From contig JAUCBN010000011.1 of the NCBI GenBank assembly GCA_035048815.1, positions 19,174,001 to 19,238,000 on the forward strand: a stretch of 64,000 bases of DNA, given 5' to 3'. Shown here piece by piece: positions 21,800 to 32,866 of this stretch. The notes below the pieces were generated by a model that saw only the letters and a list, made by a program, of their open reading frames with translations, made no database searches and was not told the origin of the DNA. Source of the stretch: Abelmoschus esculentus (lineage: Eukaryota > Streptophyta > Magnoliopsida > Malvales > Malvaceae). Position 1 is the first letter of the stretch. Each line of letters opens with the position of its first letter. Both the position numbers and the translations under genes were made by a program.

Positions 21800-23452
21800 T
21801 GTAATCACTAATTTTATCCGGGTTTATGCTCGAATTAAATCAATCCACATCCCTTTTTAATACCCAAAGCACCTTAACTTACCCTAATTTTATCACTTAT
21901 TTTATAATTATTATTATTCTTACTATCTCTTAATTAAAACCAAAAATCCAAAAATATATAAATATATGATATAAATAAAAGCCTTTTATTAGAGCCCACT
22001 TTTATAAGCCCAAACCATAAATAAATTTGACCTATTAAATATAATTTTATAATATAAAAAAATATAATAAAAATCCCTACTTGGTGCCCAAGGTCTTGTT
22101 TTTAATTGGTTCACATTTTTAAAAGAATAGACCTAAAATACCCTTCATCATATCATAGATACCCTTATATATTAAAACCTAAATCCTATTTTATTCCCAT
22201 ATAATACCCTTTACCCTAACTATATATATAATATTTACCCTAAAAATAAAGGAACCAAGAACCATATTTTTCCATTTCACAGCCGCATGCCTTTGCCGAA
22301 ACCATTTCCATTTTCTATTTCCATTTCCATTTGTACTCCCTGTCTGCCGAAACCATTTCCATTTCCATTTCTATTTCCATTTGTAAGTTGGTAGCCTCCA
22401 TTATTTATATTTTTATTCTCATTGAATCACTTCACCCATTCGGTTGGTTATTTTTCAAATTATGCCCTAATCTAATCATTGCTTTTACCGTTTAGTTTAA
22501 TTTGTGGAATGATTTTAATCGAGCATATTTAGATGTATATATTTCTTTTTGATATATTTATTGTGTATTCCATTCTTATGGTTCAATGAAAATAATGAAT
22601 ATTTTTATTGGTATCTTTTATTGTTTTTTTATTTATTTATTATATGTTGTGTTTTATTTATTTATATATGTTATTCGCTTGTTTTGTTGGTCTATTTATT
22701 TTAATCTTTATTATCATGTGTTATATGCTATTTTGTCTTTATATTTGTTGTCTTTATAATTATGTCTTTTATTTTGCTTACATCACACCTTGCTAATTAA
22801 TGAGCCTAATTAAATACGTCTTTACTCGGTCGTAACGGGCCCGTGTTCCAACGTAGTGGTCGCGGTGTATGCGTTGCCTCCGAATAAAGACATGGTAAAA
22901 ATAAAATTGATTCGAATCTTTAAACAAAAATTAATTTAAATGCCACTTTAATCCAAAAAATCTAAAATTAATTAAACGGTAATTTTAAAGGTGCCAATTT
23001 TGGGCAATTTTAAACCCTAAACCCGTTTTTAATCGTAACCGACTCTCGAACCCAAATCATTTCGAATCTCTGGTTTTTACGGTGTCCGGCCTACCAAAGT
23101 GGCCGGTGGCGACTCCACCCTTTTTTAAAATCCCTAATTTTAAAATTTCCCTTTTCAATCTAATTTTTTTTTAAATCTCAAATCCCTAATTTTAACTTTC
23201 CAATTCCTATTTTTTTTTAAAAAAGAACCCTAGATTTCAAATTTCTTTCAACATTTTAAAATTCCCAATTTTTGTACACAATTTAAAAACCTAATTTTTA
23301 AATCCTAATTTTCTAATTTCCCCAAAATTTTATTTCAAACCCAAATCCCTAAATTCCACTTTTCAAACCTTAATTTCAATTCCACTAGTGACCCCCTTTC
23401 CCTTTTTTACTACACCCCTATTATTTTTAAGAATTTTATAAGGGTCGCTACA
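21800..23452 (+). repeat. 3' LTR of the gag-only Tat-type element
   Basis: A 1653-bp near-identical copy of 13217-14869. Differences are scattered substitutions (for example GAGCC/GAACC near 22258) and small homopolymer changes. It is followed by ATATG, the copy of the target duplication. Confidence 0.95.
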
Positions 23453-24754
23453 ATATGAGCATATGAGAATGATCTAAGCATTGCTATGTGATTAGCATCT
23501 AAGACTTGAGATTTGTGCATTGAGTTCCATGTGGTTTTGAAACCATATTGAGATTATTGTAATGAGCATGTTATAGCATGTCTTAAAGTGTTTGATTGAT
23601 GAACTTATGGGTTGTATTGAAAATAGAGTTTTTTTTTATGGTTTTATCCCTCCCTAAGCTTATGCTTACCCTCTCTTTTACCTTGCAATGTAGAGGAGTG
23701 ATGTTGAGACAGACAAGAAAAGCAAGGTTCCAAGTGCATCAATTCATAGCTCAAGTATGTCTTTTGTAATGTTAGTAGTAGCAAGAGAGCAATGGGGTGA
23801 ATGTCAATGTTTCAAGAGTTGGTTTAATTGATGAGAATTACAATGGTTGTATGGATTTATATAGTTAATGTTTGATCAATGATGATATTTTTAGAAGGAA
23901 ACAACTAGAGTGGATGTGTTGAATGTCGAGAATTCTATATTGAAAATTAAGTTGTGAAGTATCTAACCTAGTTGTTAAGAGGTATATAATTGAAGCTTGA
24001 TACTTGGTTGTTGATGTGTGCTTAATGACCTAAACATGTTTAGTTGGTGTTATTGTAATTTAGAATCATTGTATATGATGTTGGAATATTCGATAGGTTG
24101 TTTCAAAAGAATGTTTACCTAGTAGTATCGAAACAGAGGTTGATTTTTCGATACAGGTCTTGTATTATGGCTTAAGGATGTAAAATAGGCCATGCATTCT
24201 GATACGCCTAGCTCGTGTATCAAACGAGCAAGCTATTTTTAAGCAGATGTTTCGATAAATGGGGTCAACATTTCAAAACCAATTTTGGCATTGTCCAAAC
24301 GTTCTGATATGTGATCCCCATAGTACCAAAACGGGTGGCAATTAAGTTGATTATAAGCTTGAAAGGAGTTTGTATTCTTTTCATTTTGGTCCCCAAGTCT
24401 TGAATGCTTAATTATATGAGCTACGAACATCATTTTGAGCTGAAATTTCTCCGGTGAGCATGTAATAAACTTAATTTCAATAAGGTAATCTTATTTTAAC
24501 AAAATGGGTTTGAAAGTTTAAAAATTATGTTTTGGTCCTTTTTACTCTTTAGTTCAAAATAGAACTCGTTTGACATCCGTTTTTGTTGAATTTTAATATG
24601 ACCCATGCACGAACACATAGGTACTAATTGAAGCATTTAGATAAGATAAAAAAAATTCGTTTATCAGAGAGAGTCTTTGAATTAACTTTGGTATTCCCCG
24701 TGTAATTTGTTCAACTCGGATTCATCTAGACCAAACCGAGAGGGTTATTTTTGT

Positions 24755-24767
24755 TGGTATTCGAGCC
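24755..24767 (+). other. Primer-binding site of the Tekay-type element
   Basis: TGGTATTCGAGCC resembles the initiator-Met primer site TGGTATCAGAGCC with a two-base change. It follows the end of the 5' LTR by a few bases and marks the start of the degraded interior. Confidence 0.6.
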
Positions 24768-25191
24768 AAGTTTGATTTCTTTTGGGATGTGTGGATGTGT
24801 TTGTATGTTTGTTAGCCGTTTATTTATGCTCAGTATTTAAATTATGTTGTGGTATTCTATTGACTACTTTGTTTGACAATCACAATATTTGCAAGCATGA
24901 TTAAATCTTATTATATTGGTATGTCATTGGTTATTTAGATATGTAAATATGATTGTTTGTTGCTAGATAGAGTGGATTGAGTATTGTATGGGTGGACTAG
25001 TACTTTGCCATGCACGGTGTTTGTCTTATATCTTTGTTGTATTAATGTTGATATTGCGAGATACGGTGGTTGTATCATGTAATTATTGACTATGTGTTGT
25101 TGAAGTTTATTTTTGGGATACTCATTGCTCTAACTACTAGAAAATTAATTTATATTGTACTTGAGCTACTTGGAACTTGCTTTGTGCTGAC
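24768..25191 (+). mobile_element. Leader region of the Tekay-type element
   Basis: Degenerate non-coding sequence between the primer-binding site and the solo LTR that begins at 25192. It has no readable gag. The interior resumes at about 40582. Confidence 0.45.
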
Positions 25192-25873
25192 TGATAAGTG
25201 CATAAAAGTTATATTTATTATATCATTTTCCCACTCAATTATTGCTAGTAATCAACAAATTAAATGACAATACTGGATAATTCTGCTTATTTTCTATATT
25301 TCAGCATCCAAACACTTAATTGTTATTTTTATATATTATTTGGTAGAAAACAAGTATGGTTATAGTTTTCTTTATTAGACAAGAAATAAACCTACTGATG
25401 ATACCAAATACAATTGATAGATGCTAAAAGCAGAAAATACAAACAATGATTGATCGCAGAGAAACACCCGCCAAGGTAGTAAATTGGTTGTCACGATAGT
25501 AGAGTAAAGATAACATATGGTGCATGATAGATTGAGAATAAAGAATCAAATCCAATGAGCCTAATCAGAAAAGAAACAGAATCAAGGAGAGAAACTCAAG
25601 TCATGGTCAAAGTAACGAAATTTCAAGAGTCCAAAGGGAGCAAAATTAGAAAATAAAATAAAGAGTTGTCTTTTAATATGAATTTTTATTTTATTCCTTA
25701 TAGCAAAATTAGGAAAGAAAGTCAGGTCATGGTCAAAGTAACGAAATTTAAAGACTTTGACCTAGGCTTGGCCTATATAAGTCAGCCCTTAGACCTAGGA
25801 AAGTAAGTCAACTTCCAACAAATAACCCCTTAGCCGCCAACAACTCATTATGTTCTAATTCTTCCTTAAGGAA

Positions 25874-27234
25874 TGATGTGCAGCTTGAAGTCCTATGCTA
25901 TTTTCAAGGCTTCCAACTCTTTTCAAATTGTAATATTTTAGGTTATTGAACCCACAGGGACTGGATCAAACTCAACTGCGCGTTGCATCTGCACAAGAGA
26001 AATTAAATAACATAAATAATTTGGATTATGGTGTGAATAAAGTAAATACTAAATAAACAACTAAATAAAGGAAGAGAATCTCGATGATAATAGTAAGGCT
26101 TGGTTGAATGTTTTGTTGAGGGGAATCCAGTTGCACTTATTATCTATTTATTAATGCATCGAGTTGAATTGTCGTCGCGGTGGGTCGCACTAAGGGTCGC
26201 CTTGGCTGCTTAGGCGGGGTTATGCCTTATCGACAACTCAACTTTCCATAGTTCGATAGAGCATCCTCGTATGTCTCCTCCTTATCTCTAAGCTCGGAGA
26301 ACTATTGTAATCCATGTCTTGATGATACCTCCCAGTATGAATCAAGGATGAATAACAACCGATCACATGAATCCTTTTAGTCGCTGAAACCCTTGCGGAT
26401 TAGTTGATACCCTTGAACAAAGACCATACTCTCTTGTTTCATGAAACTAACTCTCCCGATATTAGACAAATAGGTTTTTCTTCACACACTATCATCTCGA
26501 GCTCATATGTAAAGAAGAGTAAACGTCAAGAGAGAATAAACTATGAAAATAAAGTTTGCATTAATAAATATCAAATAGTTACAACCTTTTTCTCTAATTA
26601 CTCCACAACAACCTAAGCCTCGGTGAGGATTTAGAACATAATAGCTTGCCGGTGACTTTATGTTTTTCTATGAGAACCCGACCTGTTCTCTTCTAACCTT
26701 AATGAATGGCTTATATAGGTCAACCCTAGGTTAAAGTCTTTATTACAAGGAAAGAGTTCTAAAAGGAAAAAAATACAACTCTTTATTAACTTATTACACT
26801 TTATTCTATTTCCTAAAATAACTCTTTTATTCCCGTGTAGAATTTGACCATGGCTTGACTCCTTTTCTCCATTTCGGTTTCTTCTCGCTTTGTGTCCATT
26901 GAGATCAACATCTTTTTCTCTATCTATCGAGAACCAGTTATCATCTTCAATCTACTATCGCGGTCTCTAAAGTACTGTCGTGGCGGGTGGTTATCTTTAA
27001 TTCAGCCTTAATTTCCAGCATCCGTTACCTGTGGTGTAGTTTCTTGTCTAAGAAAGAAAACTATCAAATGCATCTGTTTTATGCTAAATAATAGATAAAT
27101 TTATGAAATTGGTGCTGAGATGCTAGAATATGGAAAATACTCAGAATTATCCAATATTGTACTTAATTTTGTCCTTTATTTGCAATAATTGAGTGGGAAA
27201 TGGTATAAAAATTAGGACTAATATGCACTCATCA
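25874..27234 (-). repeat. 3' LTR of the Athila-like element
   Basis: A 1361-bp LTR whose + strand edges are TGATGTGCAGC (left) and ATATGCACTCATCA (right). It shares long matches with 32867-35620, such as GAACCCACAGGGACTGGATC and GGTCGCCTTGGCTGC. A TATA-like TATATAAG on the - strand near 26712-26719 is the likely promoter. Confidence 0.85.
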
Positions 27235-27290
27235 AATACCTCCAAACTCGAATTATTGTTTGTCCTCAAGCAATGCAAAATATAAATTTA
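27235..27290 (-). other. Polypurine region next to the 3' LTR
   Basis: On the - strand the sequence reads TTGAGGACAAACAATAATTC then GAGTTTGGAGGTATT directly before the LTR. This is the typical 3' end of Athila-type interiors. A second, better purine core GAGTTTGGGGGAGTATTG lies at about 28026-28043, suggesting a duplicated or relocated tract. Confidence 0.6.
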
Positions 27291-28182
27291 AGTAAGGAAT
27301 TTTAAAGTAATATATTGTCCTACCTGTCGCGGCAGAATACCTTTCTTGACTCGGCCTATTCAAGGTTATAGGAGTTCCTCGAAACTGAACTATGAGTCTT
27401 AGTGGGTGTGTGCATAGCTGTGTCAAAGTTGATTTTCTAAGTTCTAATCCTTTTTCTAGCTCAAGACTTCCGGCTTGGATTTTTCTTCATTTTTTCTTTT
27501 CTTTCTCCTTAAATTGTATATAAATATATATTGTTATATACTTATACTGCTTGAGCTAGTTTCTGGCACCTCAAGTGTTTAACTATTCTTACTAAAGCCA
27601 ATTTTGGGCACCTTAAGTAAGTGGGAAAAAGACTAAGTCCTAGAGCAAGTGATGGACACCTCTATGGACTAGACTAGAGCCGGTTATAGGCACCTCTAGT
27701 TAAAATCTAAGCCTAAGTCCTTATTGCTTTTCAAATAAAAAACTTTTAAAATCAACTAAGACTAGCAGTGTTTATGTTATTTCAGGCTCATAGTCTAATC
27801 CTAAGTACTAATCCTAAGAGACCTTTCTGAATTCAAGTATGGTGAAAGATGCAAATTGCGGCGACAGCTGGAGAATATATTACTATCGAGACAATTTTAA
27901 TAAAATTCAACGGACTTAAAAAATTGCATCAAATTAAAATTACTAAAAAAGACAGAAATTAAGACAATAATTAGATAGACCAAATATTTTCATACATACA
28001 AATAACTATACATTAAAAATTAGGATCAATACTCCCCCAAACTCGAGAGATGCATTATCCTCAATGCATGTATAAAAGATAGATAAGAGACAAAATATAT
28101 AAGATGGAAATATATTAAAAGAAAAGAAAAGAAAATTAGAATTGACTATCACCCTTAGAATGTGGAGGATCCAAATGAATCT

Positions 28183-29600
28183 TTAGAATCGTTGTCTATT
28201 AAGAGCTTGCGGCATGTTTTTGGGAGGTTGTTGTGTTGCTGTCCTTGGTGGGCTTACCATTGATTTCTTGGCAGAGCGCGATGGTTGGACACAGAGGGGA
28301 GTGGGGTCTAGCATTGGTTCATCCTCGGTGTCGATATTGATCAGGGAGGTTGTTGTGGCAGAACCGGAAGCTTTCCTCTTTTTGTTTGTTTGTTCTAGGG
28401 CCAAGTAGTCCTTCACTATTTGCATGAAGGACTCCATTTCGTATGGGTAGCTACTCTAGTCAAATGGACTAGAAGCTTCTGATGTAGTAGCTCGCTCTAT
28501 GGTGTCTAACCTCGTGAATGTTGCTGCTGAGTTAAAAGAAAAGGGTTCTGTTGCAGCGGCGACAACTGTGGTAGCAAGAGATAGAGGCACCGTGGCGGAG
28601 GAAGTGGTTGATTTGGCTGGTGTAGTAGGATGCTAATGGGGCATGGAGAGGTCGACTGTAAACTCGGGGAAGATAGTCGAACAGGTTGGGAATTCTTCGT
28701 GGATGGTGACGATGATGGCGTTATTGAATTCCCGGACATAAGTCATGAAGGCCAGCTGCCTTCTCTCCATGCGTTGTATAATTTCCATAACACTTTTTGA
28801 TGCTAGAGAAGTGCCCTTTATTTCCTCGGCTATGCTTGTCGGTTGTGCTGCCTCAACAGTTGGAAGAATGTATGCTTGTGGAACAACTTCTTCCACTTGC
28901 ATTCTCTTCATATAGACTTTCCTGGTCCAGCCCGTTCTTTTTGGAATGTAGAGATCTGATGGTAACATCGGTACTTTATCTAAATAACCCAAAGAGGTAA
29001 TTAAACAAGGGATAATTGAATGGATGGGTGTCAGGCGCGACCGATACATCGTCTCATTATGTGATGTCGGCAACAGGTTCCTCTTTATGAATGTATTCCA
29101 TAATTCGGCCTCTAGCCTCAGATCACGGCGACTGATAGATCCATGGTGTTTTCTAGTGTTTCACTCTACTCTTGGCATGCAAAGTTCTGCTTTCATCATT
29201 TCATAGTCGTCGGTGGTGAAGGCAACGACGAACTCAGCATATTCGTCATTTTCTATGTACAGGCCAAAGTGGGCATTGATTGTGATATCTGCCATTGGAA
29301 TAGCCCGTACTCTAAGATGGGTGTACGGGTTGTTCGGCACCGGTCGATGAGCGTAGAATTTGCAAACCCATGAGATGTTCGCCGGTTTCGGTTGTTGGGG
29401 GAAATTTTGCCACCGTTGGAAAGTGATTTTAGATAAGATAAAGGCTTCGGTTCTGAGATCATCTTCCTCTTTGTAGTGGAAGCCTTGCTTTTCCCAAATC
29501 TACCAATTCTGGAATACGCATTGATACTCTTGCTCGACCGCTGGTGTTGAAAATCTTCGGTATTTTTTCGCTTTGGTAGGTTTTGTTGTTGGTTCGTCAT
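28183..29600 (-). pseudogene. Athila-associated putative plant transposon protein
   Basis: Reading on the - strand from ATG 29600, an N-terminal basic segment is followed, across frame changes, by blocks typical of the domain called putative plant transposon protein: WVCKFYAH near 29370, INAHFGLYIENDEYAEFV near 29270, and LPTSHNETMYRSRLTPIHSI near 29070. The tail after 28740 is Ser/Pro/Gln-rich and ends with a Lys-rich segment (TNKKRKASGS) near 28380. The function of this domain is not known; it is common in Athila-type elements of large plant genomes. Frameshifts and short open pieces (29253-29600, 28633-29073, 28183-28437) show it is broken. Confidence 0.6.
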
Positions 29601-30067
29601 TCATGTTTGTAGAGAAGAAGAGAAGGAAATTGCTGAGAGTAATAATAATACAATGAATGGAAGAATGAAGGAGAGTAACCGTTACCCGTGTATTTATTGG
29701 TGGAGATAGACGCAGCGTTTCAAGGAACGAGGGCGTGATTATTGACCTTGGCGTGCAAGAGACGCAACTCCCAGCTAGAAACCATTGGCAGCGGAATCAA
29801 CGTGATTTTTGAATCCGGGTGGCATAATTCTCTCCCGGAAATTTCTGCCACTTGGATTGGGCCGCTAATTGATTGGGCTGATTATCTCCATTTATTCTTC
29901 TTTATTGGACCTAAAAAATAGAAAAATAAAATTAATATAAAATGTAAAAAATATTGAGAATGTTTGAAAAGTAAATTACAAAATTGAAATCTAATTCCTA
30001 AAACATGTAAATCTAACTCTTAAAATATAAAAGTAAACATGAGGATTAAGGATAACTTAGGTTATTG

Positions 30068-30331
30068 GAGGAGTGCAATTAATTGCATCTCCAAAAGTGA
30101 CCGTCTTCCCATTTTTGAATGGAGGAGAAGCTATTATTCTAGTTGTTATCTCTTTGTCAGGTGGTTTTTTTCTCGTGTACTTTTGACTAAGGGGTACTGA
30201 AGGAGTGCAATTAATTACATCTCTAGAAGTAACCGTCTTCCCCTTTCTGAATGGAGGAGAAGTTGTTATTCTAGTTGTTATCTCTCTGTCAGGTGGTTTT
30301 TTTCTCGTGTACTTTTGATTAGGGGGTACAT
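30068..30331 (-). repeat. 132-bp tandem duplication
   Basis: GAGTGCAATTAATT(G/A)CATCTC occurs at 30071 and 30203. The following about 110 bp, through TTTCTCGTGTACTTTTGA, repeats with few changes. It lies just where reverse transcriptase would be expected after the protease of the Athila-like element. Confidence 0.85.
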
Positions 30332-30686
30332 TGCCTCGGCATTAATTGCCTCGAAAGGTATTGTCTAGGCAGTCTGTTTCTGTATCGAAGTTAAATTCAG
30401 GTTTCACCTTGATTTGTTGACATTCATCTGGCTCTTCTAGACGCCTTAAAACTTTAAATATATTGATCTTTACTTGTTGTTCATTGACCCTTATGACCAA
30501 TTCTCATTTTTCACAATCGATCAGTGTTCTTCCTGTGTCTAGGAACGATCTTCCCAATATGATTGGAGCATTTTCATCTGCTTCACAATATAAAATTAAG
30601 AAGTCAACAAAAAATATAAATTTATCCATTCTTACCAGGATATCTTCTATTTTTCCTTTCGGTTACACGTAAGAGCGGTCTACCAA

Positions 30687-31264
30687 TTACAGCGTCACCA
30701 TGGTTGGTTTTGCCTTCCCTATGCCTAGCTTTTGGAATACTGACTTAGGCTTCAGATTAATGCTGGCACCTAAATCACACAATTCCTTAACCACGTATTG
30801 ATCTCCGATAGAGCACGATATGACGAAACTCGCAGGATCTTTTCTTTTTGTTGTGGCCTTATTGTGCAACATTGTCACACATCCTTCAGTTGCAGAAATA
30901 GTTTTGTTCTCTTGGATATGATGTTTTTGAGGAATTTTACATAATTGGTCATTTGCTTTATCGCCTCCACTAAAGGTATATTAATGTGTACCTTTTAAGA
31001 ATGTCTAGGAATTTCTTAACCTGGTACTCCTATTTTTTTTTATTTCAAACTTTTTGGGAATGGTGGTGGTAACCGCAGATCTTCAATCTTTTCAGAACAT
31101 TGGAATTGTATCTGCGGTACTGCTACGACATCGTCTGCTGCGGCATCGTTGACGGTAACTTCTGTTGGTTCCTTTACCTCAGTTTTTTCTTTAGTAATAT
31201 CCTTGGGTATTACTGTCTTAGGATTCTTGCCTATTGTCCTAGCAGGTATTTCAGGGTCTTTCAA
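30687..31264 (-). pseudogene. Athila-type aspartic protease remnant
   Basis: On the - strand the 30687-30878 piece reads PASFVISCSIGD followed by CDLGASINLKPKSVFQKLGI. This is the plant gypsy retropepsin block in which D-(L/S)-G-A carries the catalytic Asp, so the key Asp is still present. Upstream (31040-31264) is the Pro- and acidic-rich linker between gag and protease, ending LPPPFPKSLK as in Athila proteins. The protease would cut the gag-pol polyprotein, but no pol follows. A break between the two pieces (30880-31035) disrupts the frame. Confidence 0.75.
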
Positions 31265-32632
31265 TTACAGTCCACTTCTAGTAGATATAGCCTTACATTG
31301 TTCATGTGGACCATTTCTAACAACTTTAATATCGTTGGGTAGACCTCTTATAGGTCGACTTTTCATCTGTTTTGCCATCTGTACTATTGTGATTTCGAGC
31401 GTTTTGAGAGCAGATTCATTGTTTTGCATCCTCATCTCTACTTTGTCCATGAATGTATCGGTTCTTTGGATGAATTTATTTGTGTTGGCTATATAAGTAC
31501 CAGTTTGAGCCATAAATGTTTGTAGAATATTTTCCAAGGTTTGGATGTAGGTTCTTTGCTGCTGTGGTAGTGCCTGTTGCGGCAACTGTTGCTGGGTAGT
31601 TCTATTATTTTGCTGAAATCCAGTATTTTGCACAGGTTGATGTTGCGGGTTTAGTGCATTGTTAGGATTACCTCATGAGAAGTTTGGGTGCTTTCTCCAT
31701 GTTGGGTTGTAATTGTTTGACATGTTGTTTCGATTAAAGTTTCCAACATAGAAAGTTGATTCTGGGTTTTGCAGGCATACATTCGAGTCATGATGGTCAC
31801 CGCATGTTTCACAAAAAACAGCGACCACCTTTACTTATCGAATATGACTTGACTTTTGCAGATCCTTTATCATATTTGTCAAAGATGACAGTTGTCCTAA
31901 GATTGAATCTGAAGAGTCAAAATTTTTTATATTCCGCCTTGTTACTCCTCGTCTCGTGGTCGGGTGTTGATAAAAATTCTTTGCTAATCTGTCCAGAATA
32001 TCTAAACTCTCATAGGGTGGACGGTCTAGTAATGTGCCATTACCGGAGGCATCAAACATCATTCCTCGTGGGAGTGTTAACTGTATTTTAGAAGATTGAT
32101 ACTTGTGTCCACCCTGGTAATCCATGCATGAGCCTTATACATAGACTCATCTTCTTCATGTCTGAATGACGTTATATCATTTCTCAATTTATCTGTCATA
32201 TTGGTGTAACTAAAACGTGCCAGGAAGCTTCGGCATAGTTCTATCCATGAATTCAACGACCCCGAATAAAGATTATTAAGCCAAGATTTTGCCCTATCCC
32301 TCGTGAATAGGGAAAAAGCTTTAACTTTAGTACATCAGTAGAGACTCCAGGCAGCTTGAATAAATTGCAAATCTCTAAGAATGATTTAAGATGCTGTCGA
32401 GCATCTTCATGGTCGATCCCTCAAACTGACCTAGAGTGTTGATCATGTTGAACATGACCAGTTTGAGTTCAAAATGTTCTACCTCAATATTGGACATAAC
32501 TACGGTATAATTTAATCCATCCAAGTTTTCCTTTAGATAATCACGAACGATACGTACACGCTCTTGTCTTAGAAGGTTGACTGGATCAACAACTGCGAAT
32601 GTGCTTCGGTTGTCTTCCTCAACGACATTCAT
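31265..32632 (-). pseudogene. Athila-like gag remnant
   Basis: Three - strand pieces read in order: 32632-32375 (NLLRQERVRIVRDYLKENL, then FELKLVMFNMINTLGQFEGS), a broken gag core across 32374-32126, and 32125-31835 (DASGNGTLLDRP then TTRRGVTRRN). The last piece, 31633-31265, is Gln-rich and ends EQCKAISTRSGL, the usual end of Athila gag (KAITTRSG). Gag would form the particle around element RNA. Stops and frame changes between the pieces make it non-functional. Confidence 0.75.
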
Positions 32633-32844
32633 GCCAGTATTGTTCTACTGACAATGTGCTGGGTTCATCCTTTCTATTACCCTTTGTTTCAGATGCCTCG
32701 CTGTGCTTTCGATTTCTGGATCATAAGGGTACTGGTCTATAGACAGATTGGACCTGACCATGCACAAAACAATCCTAGTTATTTAAAGAATAAAAATAGA
32801 ACAAAATAGATACATAAATAATTAGCAGTAAAGTTGAACATCAG

Positions 32845-32862
32845 TCCCCGCTAACGGTGCCA
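32845..32862 (-). other. Primer-binding site of the Athila-like element
   Basis: On the - strand TGGCACCGTTAGCGGGGA lies 4 bases inside the 5' LTR edge at 32867. It resembles the tRNA-Asp primer site TGGCGCCGTTGCCGGGGA used by Athila-lineage elements, with two changes. It fixes the direction and 5' end of the element. Confidence 0.8.
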
Positions 32863-32866
32863 AATT

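Larger units (their letters stand above)
13217..23452 (+). mobile_element. Gag-only Tat/Ogre-type retrotransposon (TR-GAG)
   Basis: A complete 10,236-bp element with two 1653-bp LTRs and the 5-bp target duplication ATATG (13212-13216 and 23453-23457). Inside are a primer-binding site, a purine tract, a broken gag, a second purine tract pair, a 45-bp-unit array, a purine tract, a 136-bp-unit array and a polypurine tract. No protease, reverse transcriptase, RNase H or integrase was found on either strand. This matches the class described in plants as terminal-repeat retrotransposons with a GAG domain, mobilised in trans by relatives. The two LTRs differ at only about 20 positions by eye, so the insertion is fairly recent. 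It split an older Tekay LTR. Confidence 0.92.
11095..24752 (+). mobile_element. Tekay/Del-type 5' LTR, split by a nested element
   Basis: The LTR starts TGTAACGTCCC at 11095 and ends just before a primer-binding-site-like TGGTATTCGAGCC at 24755. Subtracting the nested element and its duplication (13217-23457) leaves about 3.4 kb, long but possible for this clade. The same start, TGTAACTCCC, recurs at 43446 after a polypurine tract, which identifies the matching 3' LTR. The region 12660-13050 contains repeated GGTAGTGCTAT words. It carries no gene; open frames in it are short and unrelated to known domains. Confidence 0.7.

Noticed and set aside
21010..21860. Three overlapping + strand open frames with similar sequences
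   Set aside because: Produced by the 136-bp tandem units; the frame shifts at every unit, so a repeated protein gene is unlikely.
28214..29373. + strand open frames over the Athila-like region
   Set aside because: Antisense shadows of the - strand domain that matches the plant transposon-protein family.
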